Assembly: GCF_000955955.1 (NCBI RefSeq)
Contig: NZ_JYJG01000299.1
Span: 1-31,341 of the forward strand
From: Lentzea aerocolonigenes
GTDB lineage: Bacteria; Actinomycetota; Actinomycetes; Mycobacteriales; Pseudonocardiaceae
Direction: 5' to 3'
DNA length: 31,341 nt
The notes under the pieces are model-generated. The model saw nothing but the letters and a program-made list of their open reading frames with translations, was not told the DNA's origin and ran no database searches. Numbering within the stretch: position 1 is the stretch's first letter; each line of letters starts with the position of its first letter. The translations under genes and the position numbers were made by a program. Below, piece by piece: positions 7,488-15,342 of this stretch.

Positions 7488-7884
7488 CGAGCCACGTGTC
7501 CGCGTCTTCACCGACCGCCGTCAGCGTGGTCTGCGCCCGAGACCGACGGCGGGTCACCAGCAGGCAGAAGTCCTCGGCAGGGCCCTGGATCCGCTGATCC
7601 GTCTCGTAAGGATCAGGTCCCCACGACCAGAGCTCGCCGTCCGGACCCGTCAACTCCACGCTGATCTGCTCCTCCAGGAACGGCAGCCCAGCGGCCTGGA
7701 ACGACAACCCCAGGCCCGCGACCCCGAGATACGCCACGAGCTGCAGCCGCTCGGTCGAACGGTGTTTCACGCCCAGCGCGTCGAGGACGTCCTGTCCGTG
7801 CGCCCACGTCTCCATCAACCGCAGGGGCGCCATCAGCTGCGCGGTCACCTCCGCGCCGATCCACGGGAAGGCGCGGCCCGGTCC
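7465..7884 (-). pseudogene. Truncated TIGR03084/mycothiol-dependent maleylpyruvate isomerase-type remnant
   Basis: About 140 codons match the C-terminal half of the TIGR03084-type metal-binding family: PLRLMETWAHGQDVLDALGV, LTGPDGELWSWGP and AEDFCLLVTRRR, ending DTWLDVARVFL. The usual N-terminal half of about 115 residues, with the DinB-like helices and first metal ligand, is absent. The frame instead runs into the 3' end of the glycosyltransferase gene, and no convincing start or ribosome site is present. The last few residues of the family are also missing where the kinase gene begins. A decayed gene is likeliest. A functional half-protein cannot be excluded. Confidence 0.7.
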
Positions 7885-7909
7885 AGTTCGGACATGTCCA
7901 GCCCGTGGT

Positions 7910-9076
7910 TCAGCACGATCCACCACTACCACAGAGGGCAGCGGCTCTGCACAGCTCGACAGGATCACGAACACCGTCCAGCGACGCGGCCAGAGCCGCG
8001 GCGGCCGCGAACCGCGGATCGCCCAGCACCTGTGCCACCGCGGCACGCAGCGAGTCCACAGTGGACGGACGAACGATCACGCCGCTCCCCTGCCTCGCCA
8101 CCCGGTTCGCCATCTCCCACTGGTCACCGCCACCCGGCACGACGACGACGGGAACGCCCGCCCGCAACGCCTTGACCAGCATGCCGTGCCCACCACCGCA
8201 GACCAGCACGGACGACTCGCGCAGCAGCTCGTCCTGCCTGCCCGGTCCCGACCGCGCCCACGACGGCAGCTCGTCCGGCGGTGGCGCGAACGTCGACACC
8301 ACGGCCCGCACACCGAGGTCCCGCAACGCTTCGAGAGTCTGGGAGGCCATGCCGGTGGCGCCGGTCCACGCCGTCGACGGGGCGATCACGACCAGCGGAG
8401 CGTCGCCCGGCGGCGGGGTCATCAGCTCCTCACTCGCCTCCCACAGCAACGGCCCGACCACGTGAGCGTTGGCAGGCCAGTCCGGGCGCGGCACCTCCAG
8501 GGCGGGCAACGTCGCGATCAACCGGACCGCCGGGCCGGAGCCACGCGGACTCAGGCCGATCTGCCGGCGCACAAGAGCACGTTGCCGGTCGCCTTGCCGA
8601 ATCGACCTGGCCGTGAGAGCCCGCAGCACCGCGTCACGCAGCTTGCCGCGCACGCCCGTTCCAGGAGCCAGCCCGCTGCCCATCGGCGGCAACCACCGCG
8701 ACGGCTCGTACAGCGGGTGCGGTGACAGCTGCGCCCACGGCACGCCGAGCAGTTCGGCGGCCATGCTCGCGCCCAGTGCCAGCACGTCGCACACCACCAG
8801 ATCCGGCGACAGAGCAGCCAGCTGAGGAACCAACGCCGAGGCGAGCGCGGCCGCCTGGGAGTGCAGTGCGGAACCGAGATCCTCACAACCCCGCAGATCG
8901 GCCAGCGTCAGGCCGTTCACCCGCGACGCCGTGATCCCCTCGCGGGCGGCCGCCGAGACCCACCGGTCGCCCGTCAGCAGCACCGGGGTGTCGCCGGCCT
9001 CCAGAAACCTCAGGCACAGCGCGATCGCGGGCACCACGTGACCCGGATCGCCCCCGGACACCACGGCTACGCGCAC
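7910..9076 (-). CDS. MGT/UGT-type glycosyltransferase (GT1)
   Basis: The protein has 388 residues from GTG 9076, six bases after the upstream GNAT stop. The N-terminal Rossmann domain opens with MRVAVVSGGDPGHVVPAIALCLRF, the acceptor-side signature of macrolide and sterol glycosyltransferases. The C-terminal nucleotide-sugar domain has VCGGGHGMLVKALRAGVPVV and PGGGDQWEMANRV. Family members move sugars from NDP-sugars onto small molecules such as macrolides or flavonoids, or onto lipids. The acceptor here is unknown, and no sugar-synthesis genes are nearby. The short tail CGSGGSC is unusual and lies where the gene abuts the truncated remnant. Confidence 0.85.
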   Translation of the reverse strand: MRVAVVSGGDPGHVVPAIALCLRFLEAGDTPVLLTGDRWVSAAAREGITASRVNGLTLADLRGCEDLGSALHSQAAALASALVPQLAALSPDLVVCDVLALGASMAAELLGVPWAQLSPHPLYEPSRWLPPMGSGLAPGTGVRGKLRDAVLRALTARSIRQGDRQRALVRRQIGLSPRGSGPAVRLIATLPALEVPRPDWPANAHVVGPLLWEASEELMTPPPGDAPLVVIAPSTAWTGATGMASQTLEALRDLGVRAVVSTFAPPPDELPSWARSGPGRQDELLRESSVLVCGGGHGMLVKALRAGVPVVVVPGGGDQWEMANRVARQGSGVIVRPSTVDSLRAAVAQVLGDPRFAAAAALAASLDGVRDPVELCRAAALCGSGGSC

Positions 9077-9081
9077 GCCGG

Positions 9082-9507
9082 TCAGTCAACCACCTTGCTG
9101 AAGTGGAAGGCAGGAATGACGTAGCCGGAGCCGAGGTAGAGCCGGTGCGCGTCGTGCCGGTGCGTGCCGGAGTCGAGGTGCACACCCGCACAGCCGAGCC
9201 GCCGTGCCTCCTCGTCGACCCACCGCAGCAGCGCACCGGCGTGGCCCTGCTTGCGCGCGGTCGAGAGGGTGGTCAGGTCGTCGATGTAGAGGTGCGATCC
9301 GGCGTAGAGGTTCGTGAGGGGCCGGAAACCCGCCACGGCGGCGACCCGGCCGTCCGCGTCCAGCGAGGCCACCAGCCGGTAGCCCTCCTTGCGCTGGGTC
9401 CGCACGGCCGCGACGAAGTCGTCCGCCGAGGTGAGGTGCGGCCTGAGCTCGCGGATCGTGTCGAACGCCAGCGCGGTGTTCTCGTCGTCGAGTTCGATGA
9501 TGTTCAC
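9082..9507 (-). CDS. GNAT-family N-acetyltransferase
   Basis: The protein has 141 residues from GTG 9507 (MNIIELDDENTALAF). A DDLTTLSTARKQGHAGALLRWVDEEAR segment provides the acetyl-CoA loop (RKQGHAGAL). HLDSGTHRHDAHRLYLGSGYV is the typical terminal strand-helix. TATCGT lies 4 bases upstream of the start and there is no ribosome site, so the message may be leaderless or nearly so. It probably forms an operon with the glycosyltransferase that begins five bases after its stop. The substrate is unknown. Confidence 0.82.
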   Translation of the reverse strand: MNIIELDDENTALAFDTIRELRPHLTSADDFVAAVRTQRKEGYRLVASLDADGRVAAVAGFRPLTNLYAGSHLYIDDLTTLSTARKQGHAGALLRWVDEEARRLGCAGVHLDSGTHRHDAHRLYLGSGYVIPAFHFSKVVD

Positions 9508-9558
9508 GCCGACGATAGTGCGCGCATCAAGTGGCCTCCTGGAAGGCCCATTTCGCAC

Positions 9559-9708
9559 GTGTCCCAACAGGCCACTTCGCCGGAGCAGCAGGCCAAGGTC
9601 GGCGGCAAACGGGTGCGCGCCAACCCGGTGACGCTGACCGTCACGCGGTGGCGGCCATTGACGCCTCCCGAACTCATTCATACATTCGAGCACACTTTGT
9701 ATGAATGA
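9559..9708 (+). CDS. Possible small protein (49 residues), function unknown
   Basis: From GTG 9559, with GGAAGG 12 bases upstream, a short frame encodes MSQQATSPEQQAKVGG, KRVRANPVTLTVTRWRPL and so on. Codons from about 9585 to 9660 almost all end in G or C, as in real genes of this window. The last codons fall inside the operator palindrome at 9673-9709, which argues against it. I do not recognise the protein. It may instead be non-coding or a relic. Confidence 0.25.
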   Translation: MSQQATSPEQQAKVGGKRVRANPVTLTVTRWRPLTPPELIHTFEHTLYE

Positions 9709-9709
9709 G
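9673..9709. promoter_or_regulatory. 12-bp-arm palindromic operator before the flavoenzyme operon
   Basis: CTCATTCATACA (9673-9684) and TGTATGAATGAG (9698-9709) are perfect inverted repeats around 13 bases. The sequence is AT-rich compared with its surroundings and ends just before the ribosome site (GGGGAG, 9713-9718) of the gene at 9728. The operon's third gene is a TetR regulator, so this is the obvious candidate for its site, which is an inference. It could also fold as an RNA hairpin in the leader. Confidence 0.7.
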
Positions 9710-9727
9710 CCCGGGGAGTTGGTCCGC

Positions 9728-11155
9728 ATGCGGCTCGGCAGGACCGCGGTCGTTCTTGGTGGCAGTGCGGCAGGTCTGTGCGCGGCGGGAGCGTTGGCCG
9801 CGCACTTCGACGAAGTGATCGTGCTGGAACGCGACGAGCTGCCGGTCGAGGCCGAGCACCGGCGTGGTGTCCCGCAGAGCAAGCACCCGCACTTCCTGCT
9901 CAACTCGGGGCGCCGGGCGATCGGGGCGCTGTTCCCGGGCTTCGAGGAAGCGCTGATCAACGCGGGTGGCCTGCACCTGATGCCCTCGATGGACGCGGCC
10001 TACCTCGACGGGGAGGGCTGGTCGGCGCGCAAGAAGGCGTCGATGACGATGATCTACAGCTCGCGGGTCCTGATCGAACGGGTGCTGCGCGACCAGGTGC
10101 ACGAGCTCGGCAACGTCGTGGTGCGCGAAGGGGTCTCGGCCGGTGGCCTGAGCTTCCGGGGCGGTGAGGTGGCCGGGGTCGACGACCTCGAAGCCGACTT
10201 CGTGGTGGACGCGATGGGCCGCGGCTCGCCGGTCAGCGGCTGGCTGGCCGCCGCGGGCTGGCCGGAACCCGAGGTGCGGACGCTCGACGCCAAGGTCACC
10301 TACACCTCGCGCTGGTACGAACTGCCCGCGTCGCCGCCGGAGTCGTGGTGGTGGCGGCACCTGGTGATCATGCCGACGCCGGACAAGGGTTCCCACCCGC
10401 CGGAGCACGAGTTCCTGGTCAACTTCTTCCCGATCGAGGGCAACCGGGCGATCGCGTGCATGGGCTCGTGGGGCCTGGAGATGCCGCGCACGACCGAGGC
10501 GTTCATCGGATCGGCGCGGCGGGTGCGCACGCCGCTGTTCGCCGAGGCCATGGACAAGTCCACTCCCACTTCAGAGGTGCATCTGACGCGGTCGACCGGC
10601 AACAAGTGGCGGCGCTACGACCTGTTGAAGGCGCCTGCGCGACGATTGGCGTTCGTGGGCGACTCGATCTGCGCCTTCAACCCCTTCTACGCTCAGGGCA
10701 TCAGCTCGGCGGCCAGCTCTGCTCTCTTGCTGCGCGGGCATCTTCAGGCCGCTTCGTCGGTCTCCGGCGACTTCTCCGCGCGATTCCTCGCCGCGCAACG
10801 CAAGTCGTTGAACGTGCCGTGGAGCCTCGCGATGGCGCGCGACCAGGGTTACTCGTTCGCGGAAGGCACGGAGAAGCTGCCCGAGTGGCGGCGGAAGCTC
10901 GTCGCCGCCGTGTCCGGCCCGGCGTTCAGCTTCATCGTCGGCGCCGCGCGGGAGTACGCGGTGGTCGACGAGCACTTCGCGCGGGTGTTCAACATGGACG
11001 AGTCGCTGCGCGACTTCATGACCAACCCCCGGGTGATCGCGGGACTGCTGCGCTACCGGGTCCGCACCGCGTTGGGGCGTCAGCGAGTTCCGTTCAACTT
11101 CGATCCCCTCGCCGAACCTCCGGCCAGGGACTACTCGACGGCGGCGGCACGATGA
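9728..11155 (+). CDS. FAD-dependent epoxidase/monooxygenase (LasC-like)
   Basis: The protein has 475 residues from ATG 9728, chosen because GGGGAG lies nine bases upstream. ATG 9701 falls inside the operator and has no ribosome site. The N-terminal FAD fold has AVVLGGSAAGLCAAGAL and then VLERDELP, followed by RRGVPQSKHPHFLL. The second FAD motif is RRLAFVGDSICAFNPFYAQGIS. This arrangement resembles the flavin epoxidases of polyether pathways (LasC/MonCI-like) and related geranylgeranyl-type oxidases. The actual substrate is unknown. The ATG of the next gene overlaps its stop, so it is co-translated with a membrane protein, which hints at a membrane-borne or lipid substrate. Confidence 0.8.
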   Translation: MRLGRTAVVLGGSAAGLCAAGALAAHFDEVIVLERDELPVEAEHRRGVPQSKHPHFLLNSGRRAIGALFPGFEEALINAGGLHLMPSMDAAYLDGEGWSARKKASMTMIYSSRVLIERVLRDQVHELGNVVVREGVSAGGLSFRGGEVAGVDDLEADFVVDAMGRGSPVSGWLAAAGWPEPEVRTLDAKVTYTSRWYELPASPPESWWWRHLVIMPTPDKGSHPPEHEFLVNFFPIEGNRAIACMGSWGLEMPRTTEAFIGSARRVRTPLFAEAMDKSTPTSEVHLTRSTGNKWRRYDLLKAPARRLAFVGDSICAFNPFYAQGISSAASSALLLRGHLQAASSVSGDFSARFLAAQRKSLNVPWSLAMARDQGYSFAEGTEKLPEWRRKLVAAVSGPAFSFIVGAAREYAVVDEHFARVFNMDESLRDFMTNPRVIAGLLRYRVRTALGRQRVPFNFDPLAEPPARDYSTAAAR

Positions 11156-12141
11156 CCGAGTGCGGGCCCGAGGCGGAAGCGGTCACGCGCGGTCTCGGGT
11201 TCGACTGTCACGACGTCTCCCCCGTCGTGTCGATGCGGCCTCCGTGGGAACTCGCGAACTGGACGTTGCCACTGCTCGAACTGCTCGTGATCGCGGGTGC
11301 GGTCTTCGCTCTGGTGCACGCGATCCGACGACGACGTGCGGGCGATCCGACCAACCTCGCGCTGTGGTGGACTTCGCTGGTCTACCTGTTCGTGATCGAG
11401 CCGCCGCTGTACTTCCCGGAGTGGTTCGGGCTCGACGACATCTACGGTTTCATCTTCGCGCACAACCAGTTCACCGTGCAGTTCATGTGGGATCGGCTGC
11501 CGCTCTACATCATCGCGTTCTACCCGATGATCAGCCAGCTCGCCTACGAGGTCGTGCGCTCGCTCGGCATCTTCGCGCAACGGGGAGCACTGGCTGGTTC
11601 GGTGGCGGTCGCGTTCGTGTGCCAGGTGTTCTACGAGGTGTTCGACCACATTGGACCGCAGCTGAAGTGGTGGGCGTGGAACCCGGCCAACGCCATGGTG
11701 AACCAGCCCATGATGGGATCGGTGCCGATGAAGAGCGCGCTGCTGTTCGCGTCGGTCTCGCTGGGCGCCATGACGTACCTGGTCGTGCGGCTTCCTGGAC
11801 GGTGGCGGCTCGCGGCCGGGTTGCCGGCTCCGCTGTCGATGGTGATCGCCGGCTCCCCCGCGAGCCTGTTCGGCACCGATGTCACCGGGCAGGCGTGGGT
11901 GCTCGGTGCTGAGCTCGCCCTGATCTGGGTCGCGGGAGTGTGGCTCATCGTTACCGCGCAAGGACTTCCGGACGTGTCGGCGTTCGCCCGGATCTACCCC
12001 GCGTGCTACCTGGGTGTGATGGCGGTGTTCTGGGTGACCGTTTCCGGCGTTCCGATCACCAGCGTCGTCTACGCGTTGACGTGCTTCGCCGGAGCCGGGC
12101 TGGTGCTGGCGAGGCTCTACCGGGTGCGCGTCCTGGTGTAG
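11152..12141 (+). CDS. Polytopic membrane protein of unknown function
   Basis: The protein has 329 residues from ATG 11152 (ATGA overlap with the flavoenzyme stop). About eight hydrophobic helices are visible, including LELLVIAGAVFALVHAI, LVYLFVIEPPLYFPEW, PLYIIAFYPMISQLAYEV, SVAVAFVCQVFYEVFDHIG, SALLFASVSLGAMTYLVV, LGAELALIWVAGVWLIV and YLGVMAVFWVTVSGVPI. Aromatic and proline-rich loops (PPLYFPEWFG, KWWAWNPANAMVNQPMMG) may line a site. I do not recognise the family. Its coupling to the flavoenzyme and the TetR gene suggests a role in supplying, anchoring or exporting the same substrate or product. Confidence 0.82.
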   Translation: MTECGPEAEAVTRGLGFDCHDVSPVVSMRPPWELANWTLPLLELLVIAGAVFALVHAIRRRRAGDPTNLALWWTSLVYLFVIEPPLYFPEWFGLDDIYGFIFAHNQFTVQFMWDRLPLYIIAFYPMISQLAYEVVRSLGIFAQRGALAGSVAVAFVCQVFYEVFDHIGPQLKWWAWNPANAMVNQPMMGSVPMKSALLFASVSLGAMTYLVVRLPGRWRLAAGLPAPLSMVIAGSPASLFGTDVTGQAWVLGAELALIWVAGVWLIVTAQGLPDVSAFARIYPACYLGVMAVFWVTVSGVPITSVVYALTCFAGAGLVLARLYRVRVLV

Positions 12142-12147
12142 GGAAAG

Positions 12148-12756
12148 ATGGTGCACATGGGGCACCACGGATGGCAGGGCAACCCGCCCGGCACGGAGCA
12201 GGAGGCACGCCGCCGGATCGTCGAGGCGGCGACGGCGTGCCTGGACCGCGCGGGGCTCGCCAGGACCAGCCTCTCCGACATCGCGGCCGAGGCCGGCGTC
12301 ACCCGGCAGACCGTGTACCGCTACTTCCCGAAGCTCGCGGACATCCTGGGCGCCGTCGCGATCGCGGGCGTCGAGGAGTTCGCCGTCCGGATGGAACGCC
12401 ACCTCGCGACGTTCGGCAGCCCGGCCGAGGTCGCGGTCGAGTCCGTGGTGTTCGGCGTACGGGCCGTTCCTCTCGAACCCAGGCTGAACCTGCTGCTGGA
12501 AGCCGGTGAAGGCGAGTTCTTCACCGGCGCGGTCACGTCCCGCGAGTGGCTTGCTCTGGGCGCGCGGATTCTCCGCAACGTGCCGGTGGACTGGGCGTCC
12601 TCCGGTGTGGTGGCCGATGAGGACTTCGCCGGGCTGGCCGAAGTCCTCATGCGGCTGTTCCTGTCGTTCCTGCGTCATCCCTCGACGCCTCCGCTGTCCG
12701 ATACCCAGTTGCGGGACCTGGTCGGTCGCTGGATCGGGCCTTCGCTAGCTTCCTAG
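12148..12756 (+). CDS. TetR-family transcriptional regulator
   Basis: The protein has 202 residues from ATG 12148. GTG 12151 and ATG 12157 are alternatives, and the AGGGA at 12140-12144 spaces best to 12151. The helix-turn-helix is clear: EQEARRRIVEAATACLDRAG, then TSLSDIAAEAGVTRQTVYRYF. The C-terminal ligand domain is helical. It starts six bases after the membrane gene and is therefore the third gene of that operon. It probably controls its own operon through the palindrome at 9673-9709 (inference). Its 3' end overlaps the convergent GH92 gene by 12 bases. Confidence 0.88.
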   Translation: MVHMGHHGWQGNPPGTEQEARRRIVEAATACLDRAGLARTSLSDIAAEAGVTRQTVYRYFPKLADILGAVAIAGVEEFAVRMERHLATFGSPAEVAVESVVFGVRAVPLEPRLNLLLEAGEGEFFTGAVTSREWLALGARILRNVPVDWASSGVVADEDFAGLAEVLMRLFLSFLRHPSTPPLSDTQLRDLVGRWIGPSLAS

Positions 12757-15099
12757 CTGTGGCGGCGTTTCCGCCGCGCCCCACGTCTTGTTCGGCGTCG
12801 ACCCGAGGACGTAGGTCAGCTTTCCGCCGTCGCGCACCAGCTCCGCGGACACCCAAGCGCGGTTCGACGTTGCTCCGTTGACCGTCAGCGACTGGATGTA
12901 CTTGTTCTGCGCGGATGCCTGCGGCGCCTCGATGACGATCGTCTTTCCGTTACCGCGCCTGATCTCCACCTTCGTGAAGAGCGGCGTGGACAGCACGAGC
13001 TCGGCGCGGCTCGGGATCTGCGGGTAGATGCCCATCGCGGCGAACAGGTACCACGACGACATGGTGCCGAGGTCGTCGTTGCCGGGGATGCCGCCGGTTC
13101 CGGTGCTCCACAGCGTGTCCAGGATCTGCCGCACGGTCTCCTGCGTCTGGTACGGCCGGCCGAGGTAGATGTACTGCCACGGCGTCTGGATGCTGGGCTC
13201 GTTGCCCGCGTTGTAGCGCGTGCCGTTCGTGCCGCTGAGGTCCCAGTTGCCGTTCTGGTCGTGGAAGAAGCCGTCGAGCCTCGTCGCCGCAGTGGCCTTG
13301 CCGCCCATCGCCGCGGCCAGCCCGGTGACGTCGTGGTAGACCATCCACGTGTACTGGGCGCTCGTGCCCTCGACGAACCCGGTTCCGGTGCCCGGCGTGA
13401 AGTTCGGCGCCCACGTGCCGTTCGATGCCCGGTTGCGCATGTACTTGACACTCGGGTCGAACACGTTGCGCCAGTACGCGGCCCGCTGCTCGAACAGCTG
13501 CTTGCGTTGGGTGTCACCGAGTTTGCCGGCGAGCTGGGCCAGCGCGTAGTCGGCGGTGACGTCCTCCAACGTCTCCGCCGCCGCGCCCCAGCAGTGGCAG
13601 TTGTTCGACGGCACGTGATGCAGGCTCATGTACCGGTCGAGCGACGGCCGCTGCCCAGGGCACTGGATCGGGCACCCGTTGTCCGACAGGTCGTTCGCCG
13701 TCGGCACCGTGGCCGCCTTGACCAGCGACTCGTACGCCTTCTGCACGTTGAAGTTCTCGGCCCCGAACGCGTACATGCCCGCGATCGCCGGCGCGGACGG
13801 ATCACCGGACATCACCGCGGTCTTGCCGTTGTTGTGCAGCCAGCGATCCCACTCGCCGTTCCTCTGGTCGGCGTAGTTCAGCAGCGATTGCGCGTAGTCG
13901 CCCGCTCTTTGTGGCTCCAGGAGCGCGAGCATCTGCACCTGCGACCGGTAGACGTCCCAGCCGGAGAACGTGCTGTACTGCGCGACTTGTCCGGGACTGA
14001 GCCGATACGTGCGCAGGTCCGAGCCGAGGTACTCGCCGTTGACATCGTTGGCCAGGCTCGGCTGCAACAACGCGTGGTACAGCGCGGTGTAGAAAACGGT
14101 GCGCTGCTGCGTTGTCCCACCGGTGGTGCGGATGCGGTTCAGCGCTTGCTCCCACTGCTGGCGCGCCGCCACCTTGATGCCGTCGAACGCGGCTGTGTTC
14201 TCCGCCGCGAGGTTCGCCTGTGCGTTCGCCAGGCTGACGTACGAGATGCCGACCCGCGCGGTGACCGTGCCGGGGTCGAAGCCCACATAGCCACCCGATC
14301 CCTTGCCCGCGCGGTTCGTGAACCCCTCGCCGCCCTGGCCGTTCGTGCTGCCAGGGCTGAGCGTTCCGTCGCGCCACGTGCCGAAGCTCGTGATCGGCTG
14401 GTCGAACTCCGCCGTGAAGAACAGCCGGTAGTACACGCGCTGGTTCGCCGCGCCGCCCGACGTCCGCCCGCAGAACCCGCCGCTGTCAACCGATCCGGTG
14501 ACCCTGCGGTTGGCCGCGTCGATCCTGACCGTCGCATTCCCGCTGCCGTTCAACGAGTTCGAGGTGCGGAACAGCAGGTTCGCCTTGCCGCCGGCGGGGA
14601 ACGTGAACCGGCCGGTGCCGGTGCGCTCGGTGGCCGTGAGCTCGACGTTCACCCCGTCGTCCAGCCCGGCCCGGTAGTAGCCCGGCTCGGCACTTTCGTT
14701 GGCGTGCTTGAAGTTGCGCGCGTAGATCTGGTCCGTGCTGTCGGCCGACGGCGACGACGTCACGTCCCCGCTGAACGGCATGATCGGAATGTCTCCCGAC
14801 GCACCCGGCGTGCAGCCGGTGCCGTTGAGGTGGGTCAATCCGAACCCGCGGATCCGGGTGACGTCGTACTGGTAACCACCGGCGGCTCCGGCACTGGTCT
14901 GGTCACCTCGGGTGGTGGTCGGACTCCAGGAGAGCATGCCGAACGGCCGCACCGCGCCGGGATAGACGTTGCCCGCGTTGGTGGTGCCGATGAAGGGATT
15001 CACCGAACTGGCCAGATCCTGTTGCGCCGCGGCCGGTGACACTGCCGTCACCATCGCCGCGACCGTCGCGCACAGCACGAACAGCGTCCTGAAACGCAT
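12745..15099 (-). CDS. Secreted GH92 alpha-mannosidase
   Basis: The protein has 784 residues from ATG 15099, preceded by GAGGAG. A Sec signal peptide (MRFRTLFVLCATVAAMVTAV, cleaved near AAA/QQ) is followed by the GH92 N-terminal domain with NPFIGTTNAGNVYPGAVRPFGM and GFGLTHLNGTGC. The (alpha/alpha)6 catalytic domain has FSGWDVYRSQ, GNEPSIQTPW and GNDDLGTMSSWYLFAAMGIYP. Family enzymes are calcium-dependent inverting exo-alpha-mannosidases that trim fungal or host mannans and N-glycans. The bond specificity here is not visible. No other glycan genes are adjacent. A LacI-type operator at 15131 suggests sugar induction. The full length and intact motifs suggest an active extracellular enzyme. Confidence 0.92.
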   Translation of the reverse strand: MRFRTLFVLCATVAAMVTAVSPAAAQQDLASSVNPFIGTTNAGNVYPGAVRPFGMLSWSPTTTRGDQTSAGAAGGYQYDVTRIRGFGLTHLNGTGCTPGASGDIPIMPFSGDVTSSPSADSTDQIYARNFKHANESAEPGYYRAGLDDGVNVELTATERTGTGRFTFPAGGKANLLFRTSNSLNGSGNATVRIDAANRRVTGSVDSGGFCGRTSGGAANQRVYYRLFFTAEFDQPITSFGTWRDGTLSPGSTNGQGGEGFTNRAGKGSGGYVGFDPGTVTARVGISYVSLANAQANLAAENTAAFDGIKVAARQQWEQALNRIRTTGGTTQQRTVFYTALYHALLQPSLANDVNGEYLGSDLRTYRLSPGQVAQYSTFSGWDVYRSQVQMLALLEPQRAGDYAQSLLNYADQRNGEWDRWLHNNGKTAVMSGDPSAPAIAGMYAFGAENFNVQKAYESLVKAATVPTANDLSDNGCPIQCPGQRPSLDRYMSLHHVPSNNCHCWGAAAETLEDVTADYALAQLAGKLGDTQRKQLFEQRAAYWRNVFDPSVKYMRNRASNGTWAPNFTPGTGTGFVEGTSAQYTWMVYHDVTGLAAAMGGKATAATRLDGFFHDQNGNWDLSGTNGTRYNAGNEPSIQTPWQYIYLGRPYQTQETVRQILDTLWSTGTGGIPGNDDLGTMSSWYLFAAMGIYPQIPSRAELVLSTPLFTKVEIRRGNGKTIVIEAPQASAQNKYIQSLTVNGATSNRAWVSAELVRDGGKLTYVLGSTPNKTWGAAETPPQLGS

Positions 15100-15130
15100 G
15101 GTTCCCGCTCCTCACCGCGGCGGCGGTCCG

Positions 15131-15144
15131 TGACAACGTTGTCA
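15131..15144. promoter_or_regulatory. LacI-type operator upstream of the mannosidase
   Basis: TGACAACGTTGTCA is a perfect 14-bp palindrome with the central CG typical of LacI-family operators. On the minus strand it overlaps TTGACA (15145-15140), a good -35, about 40 bases before the GH92 start, so repressor binding would block the promoter. No lacI-family gene is in the window, so the regulator must be encoded elsewhere. Confidence 0.65.
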
Positions 15145-15284
15145 ACACTCGAGTCTCACGCGTCCCCAGCTTGGCAGTCCGCGTACTCACCGCCCACCGC
15201 CAAAAGCAGGCCGTCCAAGCCGTTGAATTCGGCCAACACTGAAGCTATGGAGACGATCCAACAGTCTGACTTTGCTCCAACTGA

Positions 15285-15302
15285 GCCAGGGCGTAGCCTG
15301 GC
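15285..15302. promoter_or_regulatory. Short palindrome upstream of the thiolase gene
   Basis: GCCAGG-N6-CCTGGC is a 6-bp-arm inverted repeat 41 bases before the thiolase start, in the 243-base divergent gap with the mannosidase gene. It could be an operator, but the arms are short and chance is possible. Confidence 0.25.
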
Positions 15303-15342
15303 TATGCCTGACACTAGTCAGATGAGCCGAAGGGGACCTGCC

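Noticed and set aside
9628..9644. GTGACG-N5-CGTCAC palindrome in the flavoenzyme upstream gap
   Set aside because: Six-base GC-rich arms are common by chance here, and the stronger 12-bp operator lies just downstream.
9701..9727. Upstream ATG 9701 as start of the flavoenzyme
   Set aside because: It lies inside the palindrome and has no ribosome site. ATG 9728 is well spaced from GGGGAG and matches the usual N-terminus.
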